This document shows, one piece after another, positions 56,285 through 64,000 of a DNA stretch of 64,000 nt. Below the pieces are notes generated by a model, which saw only the letters and a program-made list of their open reading frames with translations, was not told the origin of the DNA and made no database searches. This DNA comes from Bacteroides sp. 214 (GTDB lineage: Bacteria; Bacteroidota; Bacteroidia; Bacteroidales; Bacteroidaceae), in assembly GCF_010501015.1 (NCBI RefSeq), contig NZ_QVML01000011.1, forward strand, positions 1-64,000, read 5' to 3'. Each line of letters begins with the position of its first letter. Position 1 is the first letter of the stretch. Both the position numbers and the translations under genes were made by a program.

Positions 56285-57346
56285 TCAGCAGTACGTTTTT
56301 ATTTCCAAATCGCCTTTTAATGCCGCCAAGGCATTTTCTGCAAGTGCTTGCAACTCATCTTCACCCGGATAAACGTGAATAGGAGCAAGAAAAGAAATGT
56401 AGTTTCGCAGTGCCGACGTAACATATTCGCTATAGGCTATTCCACCTGTTAGTAAAATGGCGTTTACCTTTCCTTTTAACACGGCGGCAGCACCTCCTAC
56501 GGCTTTGGCCACATTGTATATCATAGCATCCAACACCAGTTGAATACGTTCGTCGCCCTCTTCAATACATTTCAAAATCAAAGGGATATCGGTAGTACCA
56601 AGGTGTGCTGTTAGTCCGGCACGTCCGGCAATAAGCTTTTGCAATTCCTCTTCGGTGTACTCGCCACTGAAACAAAGCTTGATAAGTTGCCCGGCCGGGA
56701 GTGTTCCTGCTCGCTCGGGCGAAAATGGGCCTTCGCCATCGAGTGCGTTATTTACATCAACTACACGCCCCTCGCGGTGAGCTGCTACAGAAATTCCTCC
56801 GCCCAGATGGCAAACGATAAGGTTTAACTCTTCGTACTTAACACCTTGCTCGGCAGCATGTCTACGGGCAATGGCTTTATGATTCAGCGCATGAAAGATG
56901 GAGAGATGTGGTAAAAAAGGTAAACCCGTAACTCGAGCTATTTCATCCAGTTCGTCAACCACAACGGGGTCGGCAATAAAAGAGCGGCAACCAGGTATCA
57001 TGCCTGCAAGCTCGGCGGCTATGAGTCCGCCCAAGTTGGATGCATGATTACGTTTGGCATGCAATAAGTCGTGTTTCAACGCATCATTTACCTCGTATAT
57101 ACCACCAGGAATAGGTTTCACCAATCCGCCCCGACCAATTACCGCATCAAAAGTAAGCGAATTGTTTTGTTCCTTCAAAGCAGTAAGCACCAACTCTTTT
57201 CGGAAAGCATATTGGTCAATAACCGAAGGATATTTACTCAATTCATCGACCGAATGACGAATAGTGCGTTCCATTATGAGTTTTTCATCCTCATAAACGG
57301 CAATCTTGGTAGAAGTAGAGCCTGGATTAATAGCTAAAATTCTCAT
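56285..57346 (-). CDS. buk: Butyrate kinase
   Basis: Converts butyryl phosphate (or isobutyryl/isovaleryl phosphate) and ADP to the acid and ATP. ASKHA fold with MRILAINPGSTSTKIAVYEDE, GRGGLVKPIPGGIYEVND, LGGGISVAAHREGRVVDVNNAL, and GGIAYSEYVT. 353 residues. Follows ptb by 7 nt. Confidence 0.95.
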   Translation of the reverse strand: MRILAINPGSTSTKIAVYEDEKLIMERTIRHSVDELSKYPSVIDQYAFRKELVLTALKEQNNSLTFDAVIGRGGLVKPIPGGIYEVNDALKHDLLHAKRNHASNLGGLIAAELAGMIPGCRSFIADPVVVDELDEIARVTGLPFLPHLSIFHALNHKAIARRHAAEQGVKYEELNLIVCHLGGGISVAAHREGRVVDVNNALDGEGPFSPERAGTLPAGQLIKLCFSGEYTEEELQKLIAGRAGLTAHLGTTDIPLILKCIEEGDERIQLVLDAMIYNVAKAVGGAAAVLKGKVNAILLTGGIAYSEYVTSALRNYISFLAPIHVYPGEDELQALAENALAALKGDLEIKTYC

Positions 57347-57353
57347 CTGTGTA

Positions 57354-58262
57354 TTATTTGCTGGTTAAACAAGCCATGGCGATACTGTAATATTTAGACA
57401 AGCCCGAATCACTTCGCGAAGGAAGTACTACCGGACAGACAGGGCCTTGCAGCAAACCCGCCATTTCGGCTTTCGCGAACAAAGATACAGATTTATAAAA
57501 TGTATTTCCTGCTTCTATGTTAGGAAATATCAACACATCTGCTTCACCGTTAATAGGAGATGCTATTCCTTTGATGTCACCACTTGCCTTCTCGCAGGCG
57601 GTGCGTACATCGAGCGGACCATCTATAATAACGTTACCAAATTCGCCGGCTTCGGCAAGTTCCACAATATTCACATAGTCGAGCGAGTTCTGGAATTTGG
57701 CACTTACCTTTTCAGAAAAGTGTATCAACGCGACGCGTGGCTCCTTAATTCCAAAACTATGGCAAGTACGTATGGCATACCAAATCATCTCAATACGCTG
57801 TTGGAGCGAAGGGCGAGGTACTACCGCTGCATCCGAAAAGAACAATAACTTGTCGTATGTAGGAATTTGCACCACCGACAGATGTGTCAGTACTTTTCCT
57901 TTCGGGAGTAATCCTTTTTCTTTGTCGAGGATGGCACGCAACAGGTTATCTGTATTGATAATTCCTTTCATCAATACATCTGCTCCGCCTTCGCGCACAA
58001 TACGTACAGCTTCCCGAGCAGCTTCATCGGGATTCTCAATGTGGATAAATTTCACATGGTCAGGGTAGTTGCGCAAGGTGGGATACTTATTCAGAATGGC
58101 CGAATCGCCAATCATCAGAAATTCTGCTATACCTTCCTCAAGCGCGCGTGCAATGGCATACTCCGTATTAGGGTCATTGGCACATACAACGGCAATACGC
58201 TTCCTTATTTTAAGGGATTTTAGGTGTTCCGTCAGTTCATCAAAACTACGTATAGGCTTCAT
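57354..58262 (-). CDS. ptb: Phosphate butyryltransferase
   Basis: Converts butyryl-CoA and phosphate to butyryl phosphate, the step before Buk. A 302-residue member of the PTA/PTB family, with VVCANDPNTEYAIARALEEG, ADVLMKGIINTDNLLRAIL and FPNIEAGNTFYKSVSLFA, ending SRSDSGLSKYYSIAMACL. First gene of ptb-buk. Confidence 0.94.
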   Translation of the reverse strand: MKPIRSFDELTEHLKSLKIRKRIAVVCANDPNTEYAIARALEEGIAEFLMIGDSAILNKYPTLRNYPDHVKFIHIENPDEAAREAVRIVREGGADVLMKGIINTDNLLRAILDKEKGLLPKGKVLTHLSVVQIPTYDKLLFFSDAAVVPRPSLQQRIEMIWYAIRTCHSFGIKEPRVALIHFSEKVSAKFQNSLDYVNIVELAEAGEFGNVIIDGPLDVRTACEKASGDIKGIASPINGEADVLIFPNIEAGNTFYKSVSLFAKAEMAGLLQGPVCPVVLPSRSDSGLSKYYSIAMACLTSK

Positions 58263-58279
58263 AATGATATATTTTTTAG

Positions 58280-58310
58280 CAAAAATGAGAAAAAACTATG
58301 AGATTTCAAA
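58280..58310 (-). promoter_or_regulatory. ptb-buk promoter
   Basis: On the minus strand TTTG (58307-58310) and CATTTTTG (58280-58287) lie 19 nt apart; the first base of the -7 box deviates from TAnnTTTG. The leader is only about 10 nt. Confidence 0.5.
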
Positions 58311-58398
58311 CAGGTTTTCCACATAATTACGGTCACTTAAGTAACATTTTAATAGTTTAGCCGGTGGTGGAATTAATTTATTCGCACATCAACCCCCT

Positions 58399-58525
58399 CC
58401 GTCAGCCATAGGCGCATCTCCTGTCAGCCATAGGCGCACGACTCGTCAGCCATAGTTTCACGACCCGTCATCCATAGGCACACGATCACTCGTCCATAGG
58501 CGCACAATCGCTCAGTCATAAATTC
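58399..58525 (+). repeat. 22-bp-period array, word GTCAGCCATAGGC, six units (tail only)
   Basis: Units start at 58401, 58423, 58445, 58467, 58489 and 58511, all 22 bp apart; the last two are degenerate. Same word as the tail array of the composite elements, but without head block or middle array. It lies between the divergent ptb-buk and LD-carboxypeptidase promoters, unlike the other loci, which lie downstream of genes. Confidence 0.85.
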
Positions 58526-58560
58526 AAAAGCAGTTTCTAAAAATAATTCAAAAATTACTG

Positions 58561-58568
58561 TACTTTTG
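58561..58568 (+). promoter_or_regulatory. LD-carboxypeptidase gene -7 box
   Basis: TACTTTTG fits TAnnTTTG, 33 nt before the ATG and 36 nt after the end of the repeat array. Confidence 0.6.
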
Positions 58569-58601
58569 TTCAACTAATAACTTTCTTAATCGATTGGATG
58601 C

Positions 58602-59519
58602 ATGAAGCAACTTATATTTCCTCCATTTTTGGTACCTGGCGATAAAGTAGCCATTGTTTCGCCCTCGGGCAAATTTGATAAGAACCTGCTTAAGGAGGTA
58701 AAAAAGCATTTGGAAATGTGGGGGTTAAAAGCCGTGTTGAGCAAAAATGCAGGTGCGGAATCGGGAACCTATGCCGGAACAAGTAAGCAACGCCTTGCCG
58801 ATTTTCAGAAGGCGATGGACGACAAAGAAATCAAAGCCATATTCTGTAGCCGGGGTGGCTACGGTGTGGTACATATTCTCGACCAATTAAACTTCGACAA
58901 GTTCAACGAATCGCCCAAGTGGTTAATGGGATTTAGTGATATAACCGCTCTGCACCTGTTATTTCAGTCGCACGGTTATGCCTCTATCCACTCGCTTATG
59001 GGGCGGCATCTCTGTATGGAAGAGATAAACGACCCATGTTCCATGTACCTTAAAGAGATGCTTTTCGGTCATTTGCCTCAGTACTCGCTGAAACCACATA
59101 AACTCAACCGTTCCGGAACTGCAAAAGGAATACTTTATGGCGGAAATATGTCTGTCTTCAACGGTTTACGTGCCACTCCCTACGACTTTCCTGCCGAAGG
59201 TACTATTCTCTTTATAGAAGATGTTGGCGAACGTCCGCATTGCATTGAACGTATGCTCTATAACCTGAAACTTGGTGGTGTATTGAATAAGTTGTCAGGG
59301 ATGATTATCGGACAATTTACCGAGTTCGACGAGGACAAATCGCTTGGCAAGGAACTTTACGGTGCTATAGCAGATATACTGAAGGAGTACGACTTCCCTA
59401 TTTGCTTCAATTTCCCTGTAGGACACGTAACGAATAATGTACCGTTGATTTGTGGTGCCGAAGTGGAAATGGATGTTAATAAGAAAGTAGTAACTCTGAA
59501 TTTTGCCGCACACAAGTAA
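58602..59519 (+). CDS. LD-carboxypeptidase (peptidase S66)
   Basis: Cleaves the bond between L- and D-amino acids in murein tetrapeptides during cell-wall recycling. S66 features: VAIVSPSG at the start, FCSRGGYGVVHIL, the Ser nucleophile in MGFSDITALHLLF, and C-terminal LFIEDVGERPHCIERML with Glu and PVGHVTNNVPLICGAE with the His. 305 residues, no signal peptide, so cytoplasmic. Confidence 0.94.
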   Translation: MKQLIFPPFLVPGDKVAIVSPSGKFDKNLLKEVKKHLEMWGLKAVLSKNAGAESGTYAGTSKQRLADFQKAMDDKEIKAIFCSRGGYGVVHILDQLNFDKFNESPKWLMGFSDITALHLLFQSHGYASIHSLMGRHLCMEEINDPCSMYLKEMLFGHLPQYSLKPHKLNRSGTAKGILYGGNMSVFNGLRATPYDFPAEGTILFIEDVGERPHCIERMLYNLKLGGVLNKLSGMIIGQFTEFDEDKSLGKELYGAIADILKEYDFPICFNFPVGHVTNNVPLICGAEVEMDVNKKVVTLNFAAHK

Positions 59520-59539
59520 TGCGCTCGTAAATTATTTCG

Positions 59540-59547
59540 TACTTTTG
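59540..59547 (+). promoter_or_regulatory. Glutaminyl cyclase gene -7 box
   Basis: TACTTTTG fits TAnnTTTG, 24 nt before the ATG. Confidence 0.55.
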
Positions 59548-59570
59548 ACACATAAATATCAAAAGCAGAG

Positions 59571-60557
59571 ATGAAGATAAGAATGTTTTTGTTGCTCGCA
59601 ACCGTAGCGATTTTAGCTGCCGCCTGCAAAACCAACAATAAATCAAGGGAAAGCGTAGAACCCTACATCGCACCGGTTGCTGTGCCCAATTTCAATGCCG
59701 ATAGTGCTTACGCTTTTGTACAGCAACAGGTAGATTTCGGTCCACGAGTACCCAATACCAAGCAACACGTAGCCTGTGGCGAATTTCTTGCCAGCCAACT
59801 TGCCAAATATGGCGCCACTGTTACCAATCAATACGTTGAACTCATTGCCTTTGACGGTACTATTCTTAAAGCCCGAAACATTATCGGCTCATATCAACCG
59901 GAAAACAGAAAACGAATTCTGCTCTTTGCACATTGGGACACCCGCCCGTGGTCGGATGCCGACCCCGACGAAAAGAACCATCACAAACCAGTGCTGGGAG
60001 CCAACGATGGTGCAAGTGGCGTGGGGGTGCTTTTAGAGGTAGCACGCCTTATCCAACAAAATGCCCCTGCACTGGGTATTGACATTATCTTCTTCGACGC
60101 CGAAGACTATGGCGCTCCACGTTTTCACAAAGGCGAACATAAGGACGAATATTGGTGCCTCGGCTCACAATATTGGGCGCGAAACCCACACGTAGCCAAC
60201 TATAATGCCCGCTTTGGTATTTTGCTGGATATGGTAGGAGGTAAAGAGGCTACTTTCCATAAAGAGGCTTACTCCGAGCGTTATGCTAAAGACATCAACC
60301 GCAAAGTATGGGACAAAGCACGTGCATTGGGTTATGGAAAAACCTTTGTAGATGCCCGTACGGGAGGTGTTACCGACGATCATTGGCCTGTTAATGAGTT
60401 CGCTCGTATCCCAAGCATCGATATCGTTCCTCATGATGACGTATATAGCTTCGGCAACTTCTGGCATACCGTGAACGATACTATGGATAACATTGACCGC
60501 ACTACCCTTAAAGCAGTAGGACAAACAGTTCTTGCTGTTATTTACGAAGAAAAATAA
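59571..60557 (+). CDS. Glutaminyl-peptide cyclotransferase-like M28 lipoprotein
   Basis: Periplasm-facing lipoprotein (lipobox AAAC near Cys18) of the M28 zinc hydrolase fold. The glutaminyl-cyclase pattern is visible: LLFAHWDTRPWSDAD, VLGANDGASGVGVLLE, FFDAEDYGAPR and VTDDHWPVNEFARIPSIDIV, which hold the metal ligands and catalytic acidic residues. It would cyclise N-terminal Gln of exported proteins to pyroglutamate. 328 residues. sufE follows after 9 nt. Confidence 0.9.
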   Translation: MKIRMFLLLATVAILAAACKTNNKSRESVEPYIAPVAVPNFNADSAYAFVQQQVDFGPRVPNTKQHVACGEFLASQLAKYGATVTNQYVELIAFDGTILKARNIIGSYQPENRKRILLFAHWDTRPWSDADPDEKNHHKPVLGANDGASGVGVLLEVARLIQQNAPALGIDIIFFDAEDYGAPRFHKGEHKDEYWCLGSQYWARNPHVANYNARFGILLDMVGGKEATFHKEAYSERYAKDINRKVWDKARALGYGKTFVDARTGGVTDDHWPVNEFARIPSIDIVPHDDVYSFGNFWHTVNDTMDNIDRTTLKAVGQTVLAVIYEEK

Positions 60558-60566
60558 ACCAAAAAT

Positions 60567-60989
60567 ATGACTATCAACGAGAAACAAGAAGAGATAATCG
60601 CCGAGTTTAGCGACTTCGACGATTGGATGGATCGCTACCAACTGCTCATTGACTTGGGTAGTGAACTGGCACCGCTCGATGAACAATATAAAACCGAGCA
60701 GAACCTTATTGAGGGTTGTCAAAGCCGTGTCTGGTTACATGCCGATTACCAAGAGGGAGTCATTAACTTTCGTGCAGAAAGTGACGCGGTGATTGTAAAA
60801 GGAATTATTTCACTGCTAATCAAAGTGGTTTCAGGACATACGCCCGATGAGATACTCAACGCCGATCTCTATTTCATTGACAAAATAGGATTGAAAGAGC
60901 ACCTATCTCCTACCCGAAGCAATGGACTACTCTCTATGGTAAAACAAATGCGGATGTACGCACTGGCATTTAAAGCAAAAGGAGCATAA
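60567..60989 (+). CDS. sufE: SufE-like cysteine desulfuration protein
   Basis: Accepts sulfur from SufS for Fe-S cluster assembly. The 140-residue protein has the active Cys in LIEGCQSRVWL near residue 51, and GIISLLIKVVSGHTPDEIL and LSPTRSNGLLSMVKQM, all typical. No other suf gene is present in the window. Its stop is 4 nt from the converging XRE gene. Confidence 0.94.
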   Translation: MTINEKQEEIIAEFSDFDDWMDRYQLLIDLGSELAPLDEQYKTEQNLIEGCQSRVWLHADYQEGVINFRAESDAVIVKGIISLLIKVVSGHTPDEILNADLYFIDKIGLKEHLSPTRSNGLLSMVKQMRMYALAFKAKGA

Positions 60990-60993
60990 AAAA

Positions 60994-61203
60994 TTATTCT
61001 TCTTCCTGATACTCCAGAATATCGCCGGGCTGACAATCTAGTTCCAAGCAAATAGCTTCGAGTGTAGAAAATCTAATAGCCTTTGCCTTTCCTGTTTTCA
61101 AAATGGAAAGGTTGGCGGGTGTTATATCTATTTTTTCGGCAAGCTCACTCAATGAAATCTTCCGGCGAGCCATCATGATATCTAAATTTACTATTATTGG
61201 CAT
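60994..61203 (-). CDS. Cro/C1-type (XRE) helix-turn-helix regulator
   Basis: A 69-residue single-domain HTH: ARRKISLSELAEKIDITPANLSILKTGKAKAIR is the HTH, followed by FSTLEAICLELDCQPGDILEY. Small regulators of this type are regularly paired with DUF2975 membrane proteins. Last gene of the CPBP-DUF2975-DUF2975-XRE operon, probably autoregulatory (inference). Confidence 0.93.
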   Translation of the reverse strand: MPIIVNLDIMMARRKISLSELAEKIDITPANLSILKTGKAKAIRFSTLEAICLELDCQPGDILEYQEEE

Positions 61204-61213
61204 GTCATTAGAT

Positions 61214-61873
61214 TTAAATGGTTAATTCTTGCTCTTCGCGTAGCTTTAAGCCAAAAGCAAACACTTCGGCTATCAGTAAGACACCCAGTCCGGGTATGAG
61301 CGAATAGAAATCCCACATATCGATAGTGAGTTTGTATTTCTCTAACTCAATAAGCGCCAACTGCTGTTTGTAATATATATAGTTGTGAAGCGCAATGGCT
61401 GCAAACTGAATAAGCATAGAGTAACCCATTGTGCGCAGTTTAACAACATTACTCCAATCGAAAATAATCGATTTGTTGATGGAAACAATGAATCTGATGA
61501 AGACGATTAGCTGCAACAGTGCCATAGCACCAGCGATAAGGCCAAACAGCATACGGAATATATATACTCCGGAGAATTCTTTGGCTTCTTTTACTTTCAT
61601 AACAACCTCCCTGTACTGAACAGGAATCATCTCTGCTGTTTTTTCATTATAGATGCTATCCGAATAGAGACCATATTCCTTTGGTAAGAGCGTAATGAAT
61701 TGCTCAGCAGGTCCGTTTGGATCATAATTATAATCTTTCGATTCGCCGGCAGCATCCCATCCCGTCGTAACTCCCCATACAAAATCGTGCCACTCAAGTA
61801 CAACGAAGTTAACAAACGACCCGACGATGGCTACAAAGATAAGGACGCAAATAATATTTATTTTTGTTTTCAT
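61214..61873 (-). CDS. DUF2975 membrane protein (second copy)
   Basis: A 219-residue protein with four hydrophobic segments (about 7-25, 105-130, 150-170, 185-205), a large extracytoplasmic loop after the first, and the C-terminal signature LLIAEVFAFGLKLREEQELTI. The next gene upstream encodes a paralogue with a near-identical C-terminus. The function of DUF2975 is not known. Confidence 0.85.
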   Translation of the reverse strand: MKTKINIICVLIFVAIVGSFVNFVVLEWHDFVWGVTTGWDAAGESKDYNYDPNGPAEQFITLLPKEYGLYSDSIYNEKTAEMIPVQYREVVMKVKEAKEFSGVYIFRMLFGLIAGAMALLQLIVFIRFIVSINKSIIFDWSNVVKLRTMGYSMLIQFAAIALHNYIYYKQQLALIELEKYKLTIDMWDFYSLIPGLGVLLIAEVFAFGLKLREEQELTI

Positions 61874-61883
61874 AAGGTTTCAA

Positions 61884-62528
61884 TTAAATAGTGAGTTCCT
61901 GGTCTTCTTTCATCTTCAAACCTACAGCAAATACTTCGGCAATGATTAGAGAAGCAATACCCAAAATTAAACTTGTAGTAGTGATTAATTCACTGAAGTC
62001 CAGCATATACCCTTTGATGCTAAGCACGCCTTTAAGCAACGTTTCGGTAAGCAAAATAGGAACTAAGTTGGATACAAAATAGAGAATAAGCATATAGCCT
62101 ACCCAACGAATACGCGAAATATTTTTCCAAGTGAAGATATCCGATCTATTAACCGAGACAACCAAGAGGATAAAGAATATAATGGCAGTAACCATTGCGA
62201 TAAAACTGAGCAATGAAAAAATGACCAACATGATGGGATAGCCCGAACCTGCATTGGCATCTATACTTACAGCAAGCAAACTATACGAGGCAGGAAGGTA
62301 AGTATCTGTTTTTTCGTTGTAAACAGAATCGGCAAGGAAGTGCTCTGATTTTGGCATAAGTCCTACCGAATGCATGTTGTACACACGCTGAAGAAGTTCT
62401 TTGTTTTTTGTTTTGCCGATATCCATTCCTAAACGCAAAGCCCTTCCGGAACTATAGCCACTTTGATAGGTAGAATATCCCAAAACTAAGAAAATTAATA
62501 CGCACAGTATGTTTAATCGCTTTTTCAT
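61884..62528 (-). CDS. DUF2975 membrane protein (first copy)
   Basis: A 214-residue paralogue of the downstream protein, with the same four-segment layout, a loop containing the shared xDSVYNEKT motif, and the C-terminal LIIAEVFAVGLKMKEDQELTI. The two copies differ widely in the loop, so the duplication is not recent. It is 10 nt upstream of the second copy and 4 nt after the CPBP gene. Confidence 0.85.
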   Translation of the reverse strand: MKKRLNILCVLIFLVLGYSTYQSGYSSGRALRLGMDIGKTKNKELLQRVYNMHSVGLMPKSEHFLADSVYNEKTDTYLPASYSLLAVSIDANAGSGYPIMLVIFSLLSFIAMVTAIIFFILLVVSVNRSDIFTWKNISRIRWVGYMLILYFVSNLVPILLTETLLKGVLSIKGYMLDFSELITTTSLILGIASLIIAEVFAVGLKMKEDQELTI

Positions 62529-62532
62529 GGTA

Positions 62533-63357
62533 TTAGTAATTATTGTTATCTTCTATAATTTCTTCTTTCTTTATTGCCCAGAATGTTGTTGTTGGTTGTT
62601 TTGCCATGCGCCATAATACGCCTACAAAAGCAATCAGCGCAACAACAATGATGATGGTATAAGTGCCTTCGGGAACTAGCTCTCTTACATATTCAACCTC
62701 AGGATAGTTTATTCCCAAATAGACCGATAAGCTATTGTTCAACACATGAATGATAATACACGGGATAAGGCTTGCTGTTTTATAATAAAGCCAACCCAGT
62801 ATTAAGCCAATCAGTGTAGCCGAAATGATTTGTGGCGGATTTAGATGAAACACTCCGAAAATAAGAGCCGAAATTAGTATCGCTTTCCAAGGCGTAAACT
62901 TGCGCAGCAAAATGGTAAGTATGGCTCCTCTGAAGAGTAGTTCTTCGAGCACCGGTCCAAAAAATGCTATCGCTGATGCACCCAGTACACCCTCTTGCAT
63001 AGCATTAAGCGCGTCTTTGGTAAAATCGGGTATCTCGGGCAGGTATTGAAACATAAAATCTTCCAAGGAAAGAAATGTAAAGTAAAGAACTACCGTACCT
63101 GCTATGTATAAGAAAGAGATGGGCGACCACGTTACTTTCTCAGTACTGATAAGCTTGTTTCTCCATAGGTAGATGGTCATAAACAAGATGGAAATAAGCA
63201 GTGTAAGTGGCATTGATTCGTTCTGGATATTATCCATCACTCCCGTCAGGTCGCTCGAAGAGAGAAGATACGGAATGGCACATAGGATAAGTGCAATTAT
63301 ACCACCTAGTATTTGGAAGGCATAATAAAGCAATACGAGTCCGATTGATTTTCCCAT
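62533..63357 (-). CDS. CPBP family intramembrane metalloprotease
   Basis: A 274-residue polytopic protein of the Abi/CAAX-protease family. The catalytic motifs are EELLFRG (Glu-Glu...Arg), FGVFHLNP (F-x3-H) and the downstream IIHVLNN. Members can be true proteases or immunity-like membrane proteins. About seven or eight segments. First gene of the four-gene operon. Confidence 0.9.
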   Translation of the reverse strand: MGKSIGLVLLYYAFQILGGIIALILCAIPYLLSSSDLTGVMDNIQNESMPLTLLISILFMTIYLWRNKLISTEKVTWSPISFLYIAGTVVLYFTFLSLEDFMFQYLPEIPDFTKDALNAMQEGVLGASAIAFFGPVLEELLFRGAILTILLRKFTPWKAILISALIFGVFHLNPPQIISATLIGLILGWLYYKTASLIPCIIIHVLNNSLSVYLGINYPEVEYVRELVPEGTYTIIIVVALIAFVGVLWRMAKQPTTTFWAIKKEEIIEDNNNY

Positions 63358-63380
63358 TTGTTGTTTATTATTTCAGAGTG

Positions 63381-63388
63381 CAAAAATA
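63381..63388 (-). promoter_or_regulatory. CPBP operon -7 box
   Basis: TATTTTTG on the minus strand fits TAnnTTTG, 24 nt upstream of the CPBP start. Confidence 0.6.
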
Positions 63389-63394
63389 GGGATA

Positions 63395-63886
63395 TTATTT
63401 AATAGCTAAATAGCTTTGCGCCAACAAATGGTGACTTATCTGCCAAGACTGCGAAGCTAAATCCCAGCAATAGGCATGGTAAGTAATGAAATCATTTTGG
63501 ATGTTTTTTCCATAAATTACTTTTTGGCAATTGGCAGAAAAGTTACCTTCTTTATTGTCCCAAAGAGCATACTCAACAATGAACGAATTTGCTTGCTCGG
63601 TGAAGTTCAATACATAATAAGGAGACCATGTTTCTTTTGCACTATTCCAACGGAAAGCTTTCTTTTCAATTACGTTGCCATTCGCATCTTTTTGAAACTC
63701 ATATTTCAACTTACGGGTAAGATATTTGCCCGACTTATCAAGTGTATATACCGTTTCGGTATTACCGTCTTGATTGTACACAAAGTTACTGCTTGTCTGT
63801 GCTTTTGCAGAAGAACTACATAAAAACATTACTACCATGGAGATGGATACTACTAGTAGTGTTACGCTCATAAATGACTTTTTCAT
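63395..63886 (-). CDS. DUF3836 secreted protein
   Basis: A 163-residue exported protein with a signal peptide ending SSAKA and mature QTSSNFVYN. The repeated short-strand pattern (VYTLDKSGKYLTRKLKYEF, KKAFRWNSAKETWSPYYVL, YHAYCWDLASQSWQIS) matches the Bacteroidales DUF3836 family, of unknown function. It lies upstream of the CPBP gene but is separated from it by that gene's -7 box, so the two are probably separate units. Confidence 0.8.
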   Translation of the reverse strand: MKKSFMSVTLLVVSISMVVMFLCSSSAKAQTSSNFVYNQDGNTETVYTLDKSGKYLTRKLKYEFQKDANGNVIEKKAFRWNSAKETWSPYYVLNFTEQANSFIVEYALWDNKEGNFSANCQKVIYGKNIQNDFITYHAYCWDLASQSWQISHHLLAQSYLAIK

Positions 63887-64000
63887 GACTATTCTTTTTT
63901 AATTTGGTTTGTTATTCAATAATTATTTATCGTTATTCGATATGCAAATTAAAATAGTATTTTTTAAACAGCCAAACAATTTATCGAAAAACAATAAAAA
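63887..64000. other. AT-rich upstream region of the DUF3836 gene
   Basis: No gene is seen in these last 114 bases. TTAATTTG on the minus strand near 63940-63947 is a one-mismatch -7 box for the DUF3836 gene. Confidence 0.5.

Noticed and set aside
1..64000. tRNA or rRNA genes
   Set aside because: No cloverleaf or rRNA segment was recognised in the intergenic regions by eye; a tRNAscan run would settle it.

Overview
The window is chromosomal DNA from a member of the Bacteroidales. Evidence: a SusC/SusD pair, a complete gldK-L-M-N/porP type IX secretion operon, DUF4271, DUF2795, DUF3836 and DUF6377 family proteins, the menaquinol-type fumarate reductase order frdCAB, and many copies of the Bacteroidetes promoter signature (-7 box TAnnTTTG, -33 box TTTG about 19-22 nt upstream). 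Shine-Dalgarno sites are mostly absent, as usual in this phylum. The full type IX locus argues for a family such as Tannerellaceae, Dysgonomonadaceae or Porphyromonadaceae rather than core Bacteroides; I cannot name a genus.

Layout. 1-375: possible edge of an insertion sequence, then promoter and SAM-riboswitch-like leader of metK. 375-10600: metK, a membrane TPR regulator, rpsO, then typA-LOG-DUF4271-hemD, rnpA-yidD-tatD and tyrS. 10800-15500: an orphan SusD/SusC pair. 15500-20300: a candidate small RNA, pnp, a cysteine-less TlpA-like lipoprotein, greA (with a terminator-like leader) and a HIT hydrolase. 20780-26590: the type IX operon porP-gldK-gldL-gldM-gldN. 26750-34430: a sensor kinase, a methyltransferase-like protein, cobalamin adenosyltransferase, DUF2795, a Na/Pi cotransporter and a nucleoside kinase. 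35067-38464: frdCAB. 38500-44340: dprA-thioesterase-U32, dusB, PAP2 and SDR. 44500-52140: rnr, rubrerythrin, SulP, upp, pckA. 52700-63900: aminopeptidase P, LytTR regulator, cysK, ptb-buk, LD-carboxypeptidase, glutaminyl cyclase, sufE, an XRE/DUF2975/DUF2975/CPBP operon and a DUF3836 protein.

Physiology. PckA and FrdCAB fit PEP-carboxylation fermentation to succinate; the cobalamin adenosyltransferase would supply the cofactor for onward conversion to propionate; ptb-buk makes butyrate or branched-chain acids with ATP. Rubrerythrin fits an anaerobe. Glutaminyl cyclase fits the exported proteins encoded here, four of which are predicted to have Gln at the mature N-terminus.

The least expected feature lies between the genes. 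Six intergenic loci (about 10.7, 20.4, 34.7, 49.4, 52.3 and 58.4 kb) carry short tandem arrays with a 22-bp period, written in at least four different sequence words, each word a short imperfect dyad plus spacer. Three of the loci share a further conserved block of about 130 bp with three mutually complementary segments, so they are dispersed copies of one composite non-coding element (one inverted). I know no named family matching it. Other non-coding candidates are the susC-pnp small RNA, the greA leader hairpin, a 20-bp-spaced triple repeat ahead of the LytTR gene, and a perfect 54-bp palindrome overlapping a stop codon.
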